Origin: Tipula vernalis
Taxonomy: Eukaryota; Arthropoda; Insecta; Diptera; Tipulidae
NCBI GenBank assembly: GCA_958295665.1
Contig: OY282559.1
Coordinates: forward strand, 255,692,461-255,756,460
DNA length: 64,000 nucleotides
Direction: 5' to 3'
Part shown: positions 1 to 13,400 of the stretch, piece by piece
Position numbering within the stretch: the stretch's first letter is position 1
How the letters are laid out: each line of letters opens with the position of its first letter
Translations under genes and position numbers: made by a program
The notes under the pieces: generated by a model
What the model saw: only the letters and a program-made list of their open reading frames with translations
The model's database searches: none
Told to the model about the DNA's origin: nothing

Positions 1-3000
1 TTTTTGGATAACTTGACCATGTGCCAGTCTACTTGGTCAATGTTATTTAATTGTGATGAACTATACTATACTTCACAGAACTTAGAATTTTTAATAATTT
101 TATTAGTTTTATAAATTGTTGTATCTCCGATCACAGAGATGTCCACAAGGTCTGGCCTATATTTTTGGATAACTTGACCATATGCTAGCCTACGTGGTCA
201 ATCTTATTCAATTGTGATGAACTATACTATACTTCACAGAATTTCGAATTTTTAATAATTTTATTAGTTATATAAATTGTTGTATCTCTGATCACAGAGA
301 TGTCCACAAGGTCTGGCCTATATTTTTGGATAACTTGACCATGTGCCAGTCTACTTGGTCAATCTTATTCAATTGTGATGAACTATACTATACTTCACAG
401 AATTTCGAATTTTTAATAATTTTATTAGTTTTATAAATTGTTGTATCTCCGATCACAGAGATGTCCACAAGGTCTGGCCTATATTTTTGGATAACTTGAC
501 CATGTGCCAGTCTACTTGGTCAATCTTATTCAACTGTGATGAAATATACTATACTTCACAGAATTTCGAATTTTTAATAATTTTATTAGTTATATAAATT
601 TTTGTATCTCTGATCGCAGAGATGTCCACAAGGTCTGGCCTATATTTTTGGATAACTTGACCATATGCCAGTCTACGTGGTCAATCTTATTCAATTGTGA
701 TTAACTATACTATACTTCACAGAATTTCGAATTTTTAATAATTTTATTAGTTTTATAAATTGTTGTATCTCCGATCACAGAGATGTCCACAAGGTCTGGC
801 CTATATTTTTGGATAACTTGACCATGTGCCAGTCTACTTGGTCAATCTTATTCAATTGTGATGAACTATACTATACTTCACAGAATTTAGAATTTTTAAT
901 AATTTTATTAGTTTTATAAATTTTTGTATCTCCGATCACAGAGATGTCCACAAGGTCTGGCCTATATTTTTCGATAACTTGGCCATATGCTAGCCTACGT
1001 GGTCAATCTTATTCAATTGTGATTAACTATACTATACTTCACAGAATTTCGAATTTTTAATAATTTTATTAGTTTTATAAATTATTGTATCTCCGATCAC
1101 AGAGATGTCCACAAGGTCTGGCCTATATTTTTGGATAACTTGACCATATGTCAGTCTACGTGGTGAATCTTATTCAATTGTAATGAACTATACTATACTT
1201 CACAGAATTTCGAATTTTTAATAATTTTATTAGTTTAATAAATTTTTGTATCTCTGATCACAGAGATGTCCACAAGGTCTGGCCTATATTTTTGGATAAC
1301 TTGATCATATGCCAGTCTACGTGGTGAATCTTATTCAATTGTGATGAACTATACTATACTTCACAGAATTTCGAATTTTTAATAATTTTATTAGTTTTAT
1401 AAATTGTTGTATCTCCGATCAAAGAGATGTCCACAAGGTCTGGCCTATATTTTTCGATAACTTGGCCATATGCCAGTCTACGTGGTTAATCTTATTCAAT
1501 TGTGATGAACTATACTATACTTCACAGAATTTCGAATTTTTAATAATTTTATTAGTTTTATAAATTGTTGTATCTCCGATCACAGAGATGTCCACAAGGT
1601 CTGGCCTATATTTTTGGATAACTTGGCCATATGCCAGTCTACGTGGTCAATCTTATTCAATTGTGATGAACTATACTATACTTCACAGAATTTCGAATTT
1701 TTAATAATTTTATTAGTTTTATAAATTGTTTTATCTCCGATCACAGAGATGTCCACAAGGTCTGGCCTATATTTTTGGATAACTTGACCATGTGCCAGTT
1801 TACTTGGTCAATCTTATTCAATTGTGATGAACTATACTATACTTCACAGAATTTCGAATTTTTAATAATTTTATTAGTTTTATAAATTGTTGTATCTCCG
1901 ATCACAGAGATGTCCACAAGGTCTGGCCTATATTTTTGGATAACTTGACCATATGCCAGTCTACGTGGTCAATCTTATTTTATTGTGATGAACTATACTA
2001 TACTTCACAGAATTTCGAATTTTTAATAATTTTATTAGTTTTATAAATTTTTGTATCTCTGATCACAGAGATGTCCACAAGGTCTGGCCTATATTTTTGG
2101 ATAACTTGATCATATGCCAGTCTACGTGGTCAATCTTATTCAATTGTGATGAACTATACTATACTTCACAGAATTTCGAATTTTTAATAATTTTATTAGT
2201 TTTATAAATTGTTGTATCTCCGATCACAGAGATGTCCACAAGGTCTGGCCTATATATTTGGATAACTTGATCATATTCCAGTCTACTTCACAGAATTTCG
2301 AATTTTTAATAATTTTATTAGTTTTATAAATTGTTGTATCTCCGATCACAGAGATGTCCACAAGGTCTGGCCTATATTTTTGGATAACTTCACCATATGC
2401 CAGCCTACATGGTCAATCTTATTCAATTGTGATGAACTATACTATACTTCACAGAATTTCGAATTTTTAATAATTTTATTAGTTTTATAAATTTTTGTAT
2501 CTCCGATCACAGAGATGTCCACAAGGTCTGGCCTATATTTTTGGATAACTTGATCATATGCCAGTCTACGTGGTCAATCTTATTCAATTGTGATGAACTA
2601 TACTATACTTCACAAAATTTCGAATTTTTAATAATTTTATTAGTTTTATAAATTGTTGTATCTCCGATCACAGAGATGTCCACAAGGTCTGGCCTATATT
2701 TTTGGATAACTTGACCATATGCCAGCCTACGTGGTCAATCTTATTCAATTGTGATGAACTATACTATACTTCACAGAATTTCGAATTTTTAATAATTTTA
2801 TTAGTTTTATAAATTGTTGTATCTCCGATCACAGAGATGTCCACAAGGTCTGGCCTATATTTTTGGATAACTTGACCATATGCCAGCCTACGTGGTCAAT
2901 CTTATTCAATTGTGATGAACTATACTATACTTCACAGAATTTCGAATTTTTAATAATTTTATTAGTTTTATAAATTGTTGTATCTCTGACCAATGAGATG

Positions 3001-6000
3001 TCCACAAGGTCTGGCCTATATTTTTGGATAACTTGACCATGTGCCAGTCTACTTGGTCAATCTTATTCAATTGTGATGAACTATACTATACTTCACAGAA
3101 TTTAGAATTTTTAATAATTTTATTAGTTTTATAAATTTTTGTATCTCCGATCACAGAGATGTCCACAAGGTCTGGCCTATATTTTTCGATAACTTGGCCA
3201 TATGCTAGCCTACGTGGTCAATCTTATTCAATTGTGATGAACTATACTATACTTCACAGAATTTCGAATTTTTAATAATTTTATTAGTTTTATAAATTGT
3301 TGTATCTCCGATCACAGAGATGTCCACAAGGTCTGGCCTATATTTTTGGATAACTTGACCATATGCCAGTCTACGTGGTCAATCTTATTCAATTGTAATG
3401 AACTATACTATACTTCACAGAATTTCGAATTTTTAATAATTTTATTAGTTTTATAAATTGTTGTATCTCCGATCACAGAGATGTCCACAAGGTCTGGCCT
3501 ATATTTTTGGATAACTTGACCATGTGCCAGTCTACTTGGTCAATCTTATTCAACTGTGATGAAATATACTATACTTCACAGAATTTCGAATTTTTAATAA
3601 TTTTATTAGTTATATAAATTTTTGTATCTCTGATCGCAGAGATGTCCACAAGGTCTGGCCTATATTTTTGGATAACTTGACCATATGCCAGTCTACGTGG
3701 TCAATCTTATTCAATTGTGATTAACTATACTATACTTCACAGAATTTCGAATTTTTAATAATTTTATTAGTTTTATAAATTGTTGTATCTCCGATCACAG
3801 AGATGTCCACAAGGTCTGGCCTATATTTTTGGATAACTTGACCATGTGCCAGTCTACTTGGTCAATCTTATTCAATTGTGATGAACTATACTATACTTCA
3901 CAGAATTTAGAATTTTTAATAATTTTATTAGTTTTATAAATTTTTGTATCTCCGATCACAGAGATGTCCACAAGGTCTGGCCTATATTTTTCGATAACTT
4001 GGCCATATGCTAGCCTACGTGGTCAATCTTATTCAATTGTGATTAACTATACTATACTTCACAGAATTTCGAATTTTTAATAATTTTATTAGTTTTATAA
4101 ATTATTGTATCTCCGATCACAGAGATGTCCACAAGGTCTGGCCTATATTTTTGGATAACTTGACCATATGTCAGTCTACGTGGTGAATCTTATTCAATTG
4201 TAATGAACTATACTATACTTCACAGAATTTCGAATTTTTAATAATTTTATTAGTTTAATAAATTTTTGTATCTCTGATCACAGAGATGTCCACAAGGTCT
4301 GGCCTATATTTTTGGATAACTTGATCATATGCCAGTCTACGTGGTGAATCTTATTCAATTGTGATGAACTATACTATACTTCACAGAATTTCGAATTTTT
4401 AATAATTTTATTAGTTTTATAAATTGTTGTATCTCCGATCAAAGAGATGTCCACAAGGTCTGGCCTATATTTTTCGATAACTTGGCCATATGCCAGTCTA
4501 CGTGGTTAATCTTATTCAATTGTGATGAACTATACTATACTTCACAGAATTTCGAATTTTTAATAATTTTATTAGTTTTATAAATTGTTGTATCTCCGAT
4601 CACAGAGATGTCCACAAGGTCTGGCCTATATTTTTGGATAACTTGGCCATATGCCAGTCTACGTGGTCAATCTTATTCAATTGTGATGAACTATACTATA
4701 CTTCACAGAATTTCGAATTTTTAATAATTTTATTAGTTTTATAAATTGTTTTATCTCCGATCACAGAGATGTCCACAAGGTCTGGCCTATATTTTTGGAT
4801 AACTTGACCATGTGCCAGTTTACTTGGTCAATCTTATTCAATTGTGATGAACTATACTATACTTCACAGAATTTCGAATTTTTAATAATTTTATTAGTTT
4901 TATAAATTGTTGTATCTCCGATCACAGAGATGTCCACAAGGTCTGGCCTATATTTTTGGATAACTTGACCATATGCCAGTCTACGTGGTCAATCTTATTT
5001 TATTGTGATGAACTATACTATACTTCACAGAATTTCGAATTTTTAATAATTTTATTAGTTTTATAAATTTTTGTATCTCTGATCACAGAGATGTCCACAA
5101 GGTCTGGCCTATATTTTTGGATAACTTGATCATATGCCAGTCTACGTGGTCAATCTTATTCAATTGTGATGAACTATACTATACTTCACAGAATTTCGAA
5201 TTTTTAATAATTTTATTAGTTTTATAAATTGTTGTATCTCCGATCACAGAGATGTCCACAAGGTCTGGCCTATATATTTGGATAACTTGATCATATTCCA
5301 GTCTACTTCACAGAATTTCGAATTTTTAATAATTTTATTAGTTTTATAAATTGTTGTATCTCCGATCACAGAGATGTCCACAAGGTCTGGCCTATATTTT
5401 TGGATAACTTCACCATATGCCAGCCTACATGGTCAATCTTATTCAATTGTGATGAACTATACTATACTTCACAGAATTTCGAATTTTTAATAATTTTATT
5501 AGTTTTATAAATTTTTGTATCTCCGATCACAGAGATGTCCACAAGGTCTGGCCTATATTTTTGGATAACTTGATCATATGCCAGTCTACGTGGTCAATCT
5601 TATTCAATTGTGATGAACTATACTATACTTCACAAAATTTCGAATTTTTAATAATTTTATTAGTTTTATAAATTGTTGTATCTCCGATCACAGAGATGTC
5701 CACAAGGTCTGGCCTATATTTTTGGATAACTTGACCATATGCCAGCCTACGTGGTCAATCTTATTCAATTGTGATGAACTATACTATACTTCACAGAATT
5801 TCGAATTTTTAATAATTTTATTAGTTTTATAAATTGTTGTATCTCCGATCACAGAGATGTCCACAAGGTCTGGCCTATATTTTTGGATAACTTGACCATA
5901 TGCCAGCCTACGTGGTCAATCTTATTCAATTGTGATGAACTATACTATACTTCACAGAATTTCGAATTTTTAATAATTTTATTAGTTTTATAAATTGTTG

Positions 6001-6670
6001 TATCTCTGACCAATGAGATGTCCACAAGGTCTGGCCTATATTTTTGGATAACTTGACCATGTGCCAGTCTACTTGGTCAATCTTATTCAATTGTGATGAA
6101 CTATACTATACTTCACAGAATTTAGAATTTTTAATAATTTTATTAGTTTTATAAATTTTTGTATCTCCGATCACAGAGATGTCCACAAGGTCTGGCCTAT
6201 ATTTTTCGATAACTTGGCCATATGCTAGCCTACGTGGTCAATCTTATTCAATTGTGATGAACTATACTATACTTCACAGAATTTCGAATTTTTAATAATT
6301 TTATTAGTTTTATAAATTGTTGTATCTCCGATCACAGAGATGTCCACAAGGTCTGGCCTATATTTTTGGATAACTTGACCATATGCCAGTCTACGTGGTC
6401 AATCTTATTCAATTGTAATGAACTATACTATACTTCACAGAATTTCGAATTTTTAATAATTTTATTAGTTTAATAAATTTTTGTATCTCTGATCACAGAG
6501 ATGTCCACAAGGTCTGGCCTATATTTTTGGATAACTTGATCATATGCCAGTCTACGTGGTCAATCTTATTCAATTGTGATGAACTATACTATACTTCACA
6601 GAATTTCGAATTTTTAATAATTTTATTAGTTTTATAAATTGTTGTATCTCCGATCACACAGTTGTCCACA
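1..6670 (+). repeat. 161-bp satellite array with 3,020-bp higher-order repeat
   Basis: Head-to-tail monomers recur every 161 bp: the TTTTTGGATAACTTG block starts at 1, 162, 323, 484, 645 and so on to about 6.6 kb, roughly 41 copies. Diagnostic variants recur exactly 3,020 bp apart: CAACTGTGATGAAATA at 531 and 3551, TGACCAATGAGATG at about 2988 and 6008, and a short monomer at 2255-2376 and 5275-5396. The short monomer lacks 39 bp, so one unit is 18x161+122 = 3,020 bp. Positions 484-3503 and 3504-about 6470 look nearly identical by eye. The monomer is AT-rich and has no open frame. Array position and size suggest heterochromatin, but centromere function cannot be inferred. Confidence 0.97.
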
Positions 6671-6874
6671 AATTATTAAAAATTCTAAATTTTGTGAAGT
6701 ATAGTAGAGTTCATTACAATTGAATAAGATTGGCCACGTAGACTGGCATATGGTCAAGTTATCCAAAAATATAGGCCAGACCTTGTGGACATCTCTGTGA
6801 TCGGAGATACAAAAATTTATAAAACTAATAAAATTATTAAAAATTCGAAATTCTGTGAAGTATAGTATAGTTCA
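6671..6874 (-). repeat. Inverted satellite monomers at array edge
   Basis: At 6670/6671 the satellite switches orientation. The following sequence is the reverse complement of the monomer, carrying GGCCAGACCTTGTGGACATC and GAATAAGATTGGCCACGTAG in the opposite sense. About 1.3 monomers are recognisable before a deletion at about 6874 joins GTTCAT directly to GGGCAAGATCTTGTGG. This marks the boundary of the homogenised array. Confidence 0.93.
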
Positions 6875-7200
6875 TGGGCAAGATCTTGTGGACAACTCTG
6901 CGGTCGGCGATATAAAACTTTTAAATAATTAAAAAATTATTTGAAATTCCAAAAACTGTGAAATATATTATAGTTCATCATAATTGGATCGGCTTGGTAA
7001 CATTGACCGCTATATGGCTTAGCTATTCTGAGAAATGTGCGGGGCCTTAGGGACATTTCCAGGATCGGGGCTAAATAATTATTTAAACCATCAAAATTCA
7101 GTCAACTTTTAAATTATCTGAAATATAGTAATGTTCAACACAATTGGATGCTTTTGGTTAACGATATAAACAGATGGTCCAGCTATCTGAAAAGGATGAA
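6875..7200 (-). repeat. Degenerate inverted satellite monomers
   Basis: At least two more minus-orientation monomers can be followed here with rising divergence. Landmarks are ATCTTGTGGACAACTCTG, then GGCCTTAGGGACATTTCC, each followed by an AT-rich stretch, a GAAATATA block and a CAATTGGAT block in the monomer order. They look like fossil edge units no longer homogenised with the main array. Confidence 0.75.
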
Positions 7201-7990
7201 AAGAACCTTTTTTCTGATGAAAAGAATCTGTTTGGTGGTACTAAAAATCCAAAATTACAAAAAAATTAAATTTTCATATCATTTAAATTCCAATTGGAAA
7301 ATAGTTAATTTAACAGTGTAATTTTTTGTTATTTTTTTTTAGCATAAACTTCACACTCATGATATTAGTACACGAGTAAACAACAAATATGTTAAGATAA
7401 GATTCATATTGGATTTAAATAAGAAACGGACAATTCTGATTCAATTCAAATAAGATTCCAATACTTCGAAGAGTCGAATACGTTCGAATCGAATTCAAAA
7501 ATAGCCCAACTGTTGTGTGCTTCAACGCTTCCTTTCACCGCTGCCTTCACACGACACAGACTGCACGCTTACTCGCATTCGTCACCAGATATCTTAGGAG
7601 CTAAATTTGGTTTGGCTGCACCACAGCACACTTCCGTAAAGGAAGATAAGACGTGCCCACCGATATTTGGTTACAGCCTCCTGCTCCCATCCTATCAGGT
7701 GTGTGCCTCTACGAACATCCTCCTCCACAGCTACTGACGCAAGCATCGACCGACCACATTCTCCTCCCTTTCACTCTGTCTCGGCCCATCGACTCCGTTA
7801 ATGAATCTAACAGAGTAAGACATTTCAACGGTGCGATCGCCAGTCCATGTCCGGCTGATCTGAACACAGACCGAAACCAATAATGTTTCCCAAGGAGGGG
7901 AAATCACTTGCTAGGGAGTCCTGTGGCAGCTCATTCATTCACTCATTCACTTCGCCACAATTAACACCCCTATTATGGTTCTCATCTAGG
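7201..7990. other. Gene-free segment containing a GC-richer island
   Basis: Sequence to about 7,500 is AT-rich and featureless. From about 7,505 to 7,990 the composition rises clearly, with long C-rich stretches. Short open frames exist on the plus strand, but none matches a family I know and there is no splice-supported model. It could be a fragment of an unrecognised element (for example an LTR) or an exon remnant. I cannot decide. Confidence 0.5.
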
Positions 7991-8375
7991 CGTCACCAGG
8001 GGGCCTATTATGAAATTTTTCGATTTCGGATTTTTACGATATCGAAAAAAATCCGCTCTATTATGAAACAAAAAAGGAAATTCGCATCGGATTTTTTCGA
8101 ACGCACATGGCACAATTCGACTGCTATTTAATTAGCGGATTTTGTAAAATTTAAAGTATTTTGTGTTTTTGTGGCAAATACATTGTTTGTAAATGATATA
8201 TTTAATTTTAAATAAATTAAATATTATTTATAATGTTATAATGATTATAAAAATAAATAAAATTACAAATTCGATTTACCAAGTTTCATAATAGGGTAAA
8301 TTAGTGGCGTATCGAATTTTTTCGATATCGTAAAAATTCCAAATCGAAAAATTTCGTAATAGGCCCCCTGGCGAC
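7991..8375. mobile_element. MITE with ~55-bp terminal inverted repeats
   Basis: The left end (CCAGGGGGCCTATTATGAAA from 7996) and the reverse complement of the right end (CCAGGGGGCCTATTACGAAA ending near 8372) match over about 55 bp, including the TTTTTACGATATCGAAAAAA block. The interior of about 270 bp is AT-rich and has no transposase. The flanking CGTCACC/GGCGACG may extend the TIR or be a diverged target duplication, so superfamily is not assigned. Confidence 0.85.
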
Positions 8376-10491
8376 GTCTCGTCGCCGCATTAAAATTTTG
8401 GTATTATGATTCTCGCCGTGAGCACGAAACGAGTGGGAGAAATGTCAAATATCCTAGATGAGTAGAGGCGAGATAAATTTTTTAATAATGTTAATAGGTC
8501 CTCGTTCGAAATAGTGCTTTCAACATCATTTATATCATCTTCGTTCCTCGCCAATTGTTCAAATCTATTGGTATGTTCTATTGTATCTACTGGTATTATG
8601 TGATATTATTTCTGCTAGTTGTTTTTTAGAAGGTAATTCTCGTTTTTTTGGTATGTTTATTATGTCAATGTCAACTTTTTGTGTATACATTTTAATTTTT
8701 TTTTGAAGCTAATTCATCTTCCAATTGTGTTCTTTTTATTTGGTGTGTGTCATCAATTTGTTGTGCTTGATTTTCACCCATAAAATAATAAATGTGGTAT
8801 TGAACCGGTAATTAACCATTCAATATTAATAAATTCACCTTATAGTTCATTAATTTATTAATACTAAACAAAAAAATTAAAAAAAAATAAAATTTAATCA
8901 GAGAACCAGCACTGCACACTTGATACTAATTATTCACTTCACTATTTAAGTTTGTTTGTTATTAGATTTTTCTTTTTTTGTTTCTTTAATTCAATTTTCA
9001 CTAATTACTATGTTTATTTTTTATATACTTACAACTATTTATTTCTACACTATATATACTGTAATTATTTATCTCAAACAATAAAAAAACAAAAATAAAT
9101 ATATTTTTTATTGTTTTGTAATTGTTTATGATTTAGTTTTCATTAATTTTTTTTTTTTGATGTTTATATGTTGAATCTTCAAACCGAACTCTCAAATTTC
9201 ATCATAATCGGTCAAGAAACAGCGAAGTTCCACCTTAATTGCCCACATTCCAGAACTTTATTCAAAAATCATATTAGAATCCCATCTCCACCGCGCATTT
9301 TAAATTTTATAATAATCGGTTAAGAAATAGTGAAGTTCCATTTTAATTCATTCTTAATTACAGAAAGTATTCTAGCATAAATAATCTACATTAAATAATT
9401 CATCCACATTTACCAAGGTTAACTGGTAAATTATTATCATTTAGTTGGTAAATGTAGGTTGCACTCACATTACCCAAAGTAGCTGGCGAATATGCACATT
9501 TACCGGCGAATGTATACATTCGCCGCTCTATGCACATTAGCAGAACCTTCTAGAGTATAGAGCCATAATCATAATGATGTATTTTTTAGAAGCTTTTTTA
9601 GTTGTATAACTTTTCACTGATTTCCATAGGAATCCATAGTAAAAATGGTGTTTTTTAGCTTCAAGTTGTTCAATGAAAAAAGCAAAAATGTTATAAAATG
9701 TTTATATAAAAGTTTTTTACATATCTTTAACAACAATTACAAGAAGGCTAAATTGGTATTAAATAAATATTAGTTGCAGAAATATTAAAATTCAATGATG
9801 TCTAAAATATATTTTTCGAACTTTCATTTTGAAAAGTACATCAAAGTTGCCTCTGGCGAATTAAAATAATACTTGCTAAATTTATCTTTAGTTTTACTAA
9901 TGTACGTCAGATGTCTAAGATGTTTACAGAAAAATACGAAAAAAAAAAAATAATTTAATAACATAATATAATAATTTAATAAAATTTAGGCACACGTTCT
10001 TAAAATGTTGTGAATTTGTTTTGCTTTTCCTACAATTTTTATACTTGAAATTTCCCCAGGTGGTAATTTTTGGTATGATTTTACCAAATTTTTACTGCCA
10101 TCACTGCCATCTATGTAATGTATATTGACTTAATGACCAAACGAATTGTAGTAAGCTTTTATTTTAATTTGACCAGAATGCTGTTTTTATGAATTTTTTG
10201 TTATATTTTGGTTTAAATAAATCATTTATTACAAGAAAATGAAAACGATTTACTTAAACGACATTCATATATGTTGAAATTCAAACATTTATGAAAGTAT
10301 TTCAGAAATCATAATTAAGAATTTGTAACGAGTTCATTCAAAAATTTGTCTTAGGAGAAAAAGTGATTTCCCATATGTTTTGTGTGTTTTACTATGAAAA
10401 GTTTCGTTTTTTACTCCTTTCTAGTTCCCTTATAAAAGCTTTCTTTTTTAGACTATGGCTTTGTATAATCAAGGTTGCTTTGACATTAGCA
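8376..10491. other. AT-rich intergenic region, no gene seen
   Basis: No supported coding region. Two diverged copies of a ~125-bp repeat lie at about 9170-9350, sharing the ATAATCGGT(C/T)AAGAAA motif. A perfect 22-bp palindrome lies at 9504-9525. The rest is low-complexity AT sequence. Confidence 0.6.
9504..9525. repeat. Perfect 22-bp palindrome
   Basis: The sequence CGGCGAATGT/ATACATTCGCCG region reads identically on both strands over all 22 bases. It sits in a GC-enriched patch that also holds several CATTTACC/GGTAAATG words in both orientations. A protein-binding site or the remnant of a MITE terminus are both possible. Confidence 0.7.
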
Positions 10492-10499
10492 GTATAAAC

Positions 10500-13400
10500 C
10501 AGTGTTGGCATAACGTTACTGTAACGGAACAGAATAACGGAAAAACCGGAATTATTTCCAGTAACTTTATTTGTACCGGTACAAAAAATAATAAAATTGA
10601 AAATAACGTTATTTGTAACGTAACGCTATTTTTATTTTCCGTTATTTGGTTACAATTGAGCATTTTCAGAATTTAAAAAACAAACATTGAGTTAATTTTA
10701 GTCTTCACTGAATGTTTTGTATCGCCGTTGCGTTTGAATCGTTTGGTCTAAATTCTCGTTTATCTGTTTATGACTTGAATCGTTTGGTCTAAATTCTCGT
10801 TTATCTGTTTATGACTTTATTTATAAAACAGATTTTAGTTTAGAACAAAAATTTGACATCACATAATATAAAACATAACCACAAACTTCTGTATCGCGAT
10901 AAATTGTTATGGTAACTATACTCGTAAGCTAAAATAAATTATCTATAACAAAAACAAAAATAATTAATTTTTATTTTAAAATATATTTGTTTTAGAAGGA
11001 TGGGTAGACATTTGGAAGAAGAAGGTGTTGAAATTCGAAAGCAATTTGAAATTAAAAATAACACTAGTAAATTTAAATTATGCCTTGATGATACTACAAT
11101 TCCCGGAACGCATACAGGGAATCTACGTAAGCATTTGAAAAGGCATCACACGATCGTTATGAATGAAATTAGTCAACAAAAAAAATCTAAATTAGAAGTA
11201 CAAGCCTCCCAATGTAGTCCAAAATATTTACAAAAACAAAAAGACATAACTGAATTTGTGAATGCTAAAAAAAATATTTCGTTGAGTATGACTAAGCAGG
11301 AAATGATAGATATATACGTAGAGATGGTTACCATAAATGGCTTTCCGCTTCGTGCAGTAGAGTCGAGTGCATTGTGCAAAATATTTAACCCGATCAACAA
11401 GGCATTAAATTTAACCGTTAACCGCCGTAATATTCGTGAACATATTAGTGCAAAAGCGGAGAATTATAGACTATCTATTGCCAAAGAAGTTAAAAATAAA
11501 AAATTGATCTCATTGAAAGTTGATTGTGCAACGCGACTTGATAGATCATTAATGGGTGTAAATATACAATTTGAATTAAATAATAAAATTGTAATTCGGA
11601 CATTAGCTGTAAAAGAATTACATGTAAAACATTCTGGTGAAAATTTGTCCAATGAGATTTTGGCTATATGTGACAAATATGGAATTAAATGCGACCAACT
11701 CTATACTTTTACATCTGATAACGCTCGGAATATCATAAAAGCATCAGAGTTAATAGGCATAGCGCAAACAACAAGCGCGAATTACGATAATGACGGCGAA
11801 ACTGAAACGATTTACCAAGATGAATGTGACAGTGATTATGAAGCTGACCTTTTTGATGTAGATGAAATAGAATCAGAGATGAAACTTAAAATTCCAATAC
11901 TTAGCTCTGTCAAGTGTATGGCTCATACGTTACAACTTGCGGTGAACGATGTTCTTAAAATCAATGTTCATAAGGAAATAATCGACAAGGCTCGATGCGT
12001 TGTGATTAAGCTAAGAACACCAAGCATTTTGTCGATATTAAAAGCTCGGGGTTTAAAGAAACCAATAAGAAATGTAGTTACTAGATGGGGTTCGACGTAT
12101 ACAATGATCCAGCGATTAATGGAAATTAAATAATTTTGTATTGAGATGTGTGGCGCTATTCCTGATCTATATTTAACAGAAAACGAGTGGATACAACTAG
12201 ATCTCATGCAATCAATTCTCAAATATCCGTATGATGCTACCATTCGTTTACAAACAGAACAGTTAGTCTTGAGTGAAGCCTATGCAACTATTTATAGGTG
12301 TATTTTGCACTTAAAGCACAATAAAACAACACTTTTATCTAGCCTTTACAGTAGCTTGATAAAACGCTCGGAAAATTCATTTTCAACCTGTGGTCCTATC
12401 ATGGGGGCCGTTTTTCTGGATCCCAGATATCAAGCTCTTCTTTCGTCATCTGAAAAAAATGTGGCCAAGAAACATTTAGCCAAGTTACACAACCATATGG
12501 ATTGTATCACTTCAACAAATGCACAGGTGTCTTCCCTTGCTACTGGAGAACGAAACGAAGACGAACATGTAAATTCATCTAGTGAAGCAGCGGCTTCTGA
12601 AGATATTTTAATTTCTTTTTTGAAACAGAAATCTAAATATCCCGTTAATTTAAATACGCTCTCCATTAGTCAAACAAATCAAATTGCTTCGCTGCTAAAT
12701 AACTTTGAAAAAGTAGAGATGCTTCCTAGCAATTCAAATATTAACATTCTAGAGTATTGGAGTCAACGCGACGCAAACGATATTCTGTCGTAGATTGCTA
12801 AAGTGGTTCTTGTTGTTCCGGGCACACAAGTCTCTGTTGAACGACTATTTTCCATTTTAAAGTGGATATTACATATCTGATAAACGAAACCAAATTGATG
12901 AAAAGGTACTCGAAGATACTTTACTAATAATAGCACAGCATTATTCAGATAAACATAAAAATGATTAATAAAATTAATAACAATTAATTATTATATGCAA
13001 TATTATATTTCATTATTATATTCAATTCCTTTTAAATTATTTTATTTTGTAATATTTTATTTATTTCTATTTTTTTAAGCTAACCTCACATTAAAATTTG
13101 TGAGTATGAATTATAATAAAATAAAGGAACTGAGACTGAATTAAAAGACATATTTTTATTTTAGAGAACGTAATCCATTTGATAATGAATTTTTTGGTTT
13201 AGATCTTTCGAAAAACTCACAGGATCTATAATCTGGTATTAGTTTCTAGTTCTCACACCACTTCTACATAGAAAAATTGTAAATTCTTGAAAACTTAAAA
13301 TTCTCGAAGGATGTGGTTCCTTCGAAGGATGTAGTTACGCTAGTCCCGCGGTGGATTAAACGAACACACTATCAATCACTCTATATCGTACGATCCTACG

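Noticed and set aside
1..6670. CRISPR-like regular repetition
   Set aside because: The entire 161-bp unit is repeated without unique spacers, in a eukaryotic context. It is a satellite.
7513..8131. Three overlapping plus-strand frames of 74-82 codons
   Set aside because: Composition and overlap look like chance frames. The last crosses into a MITE TIR. No motif, no splice sites that extend them.
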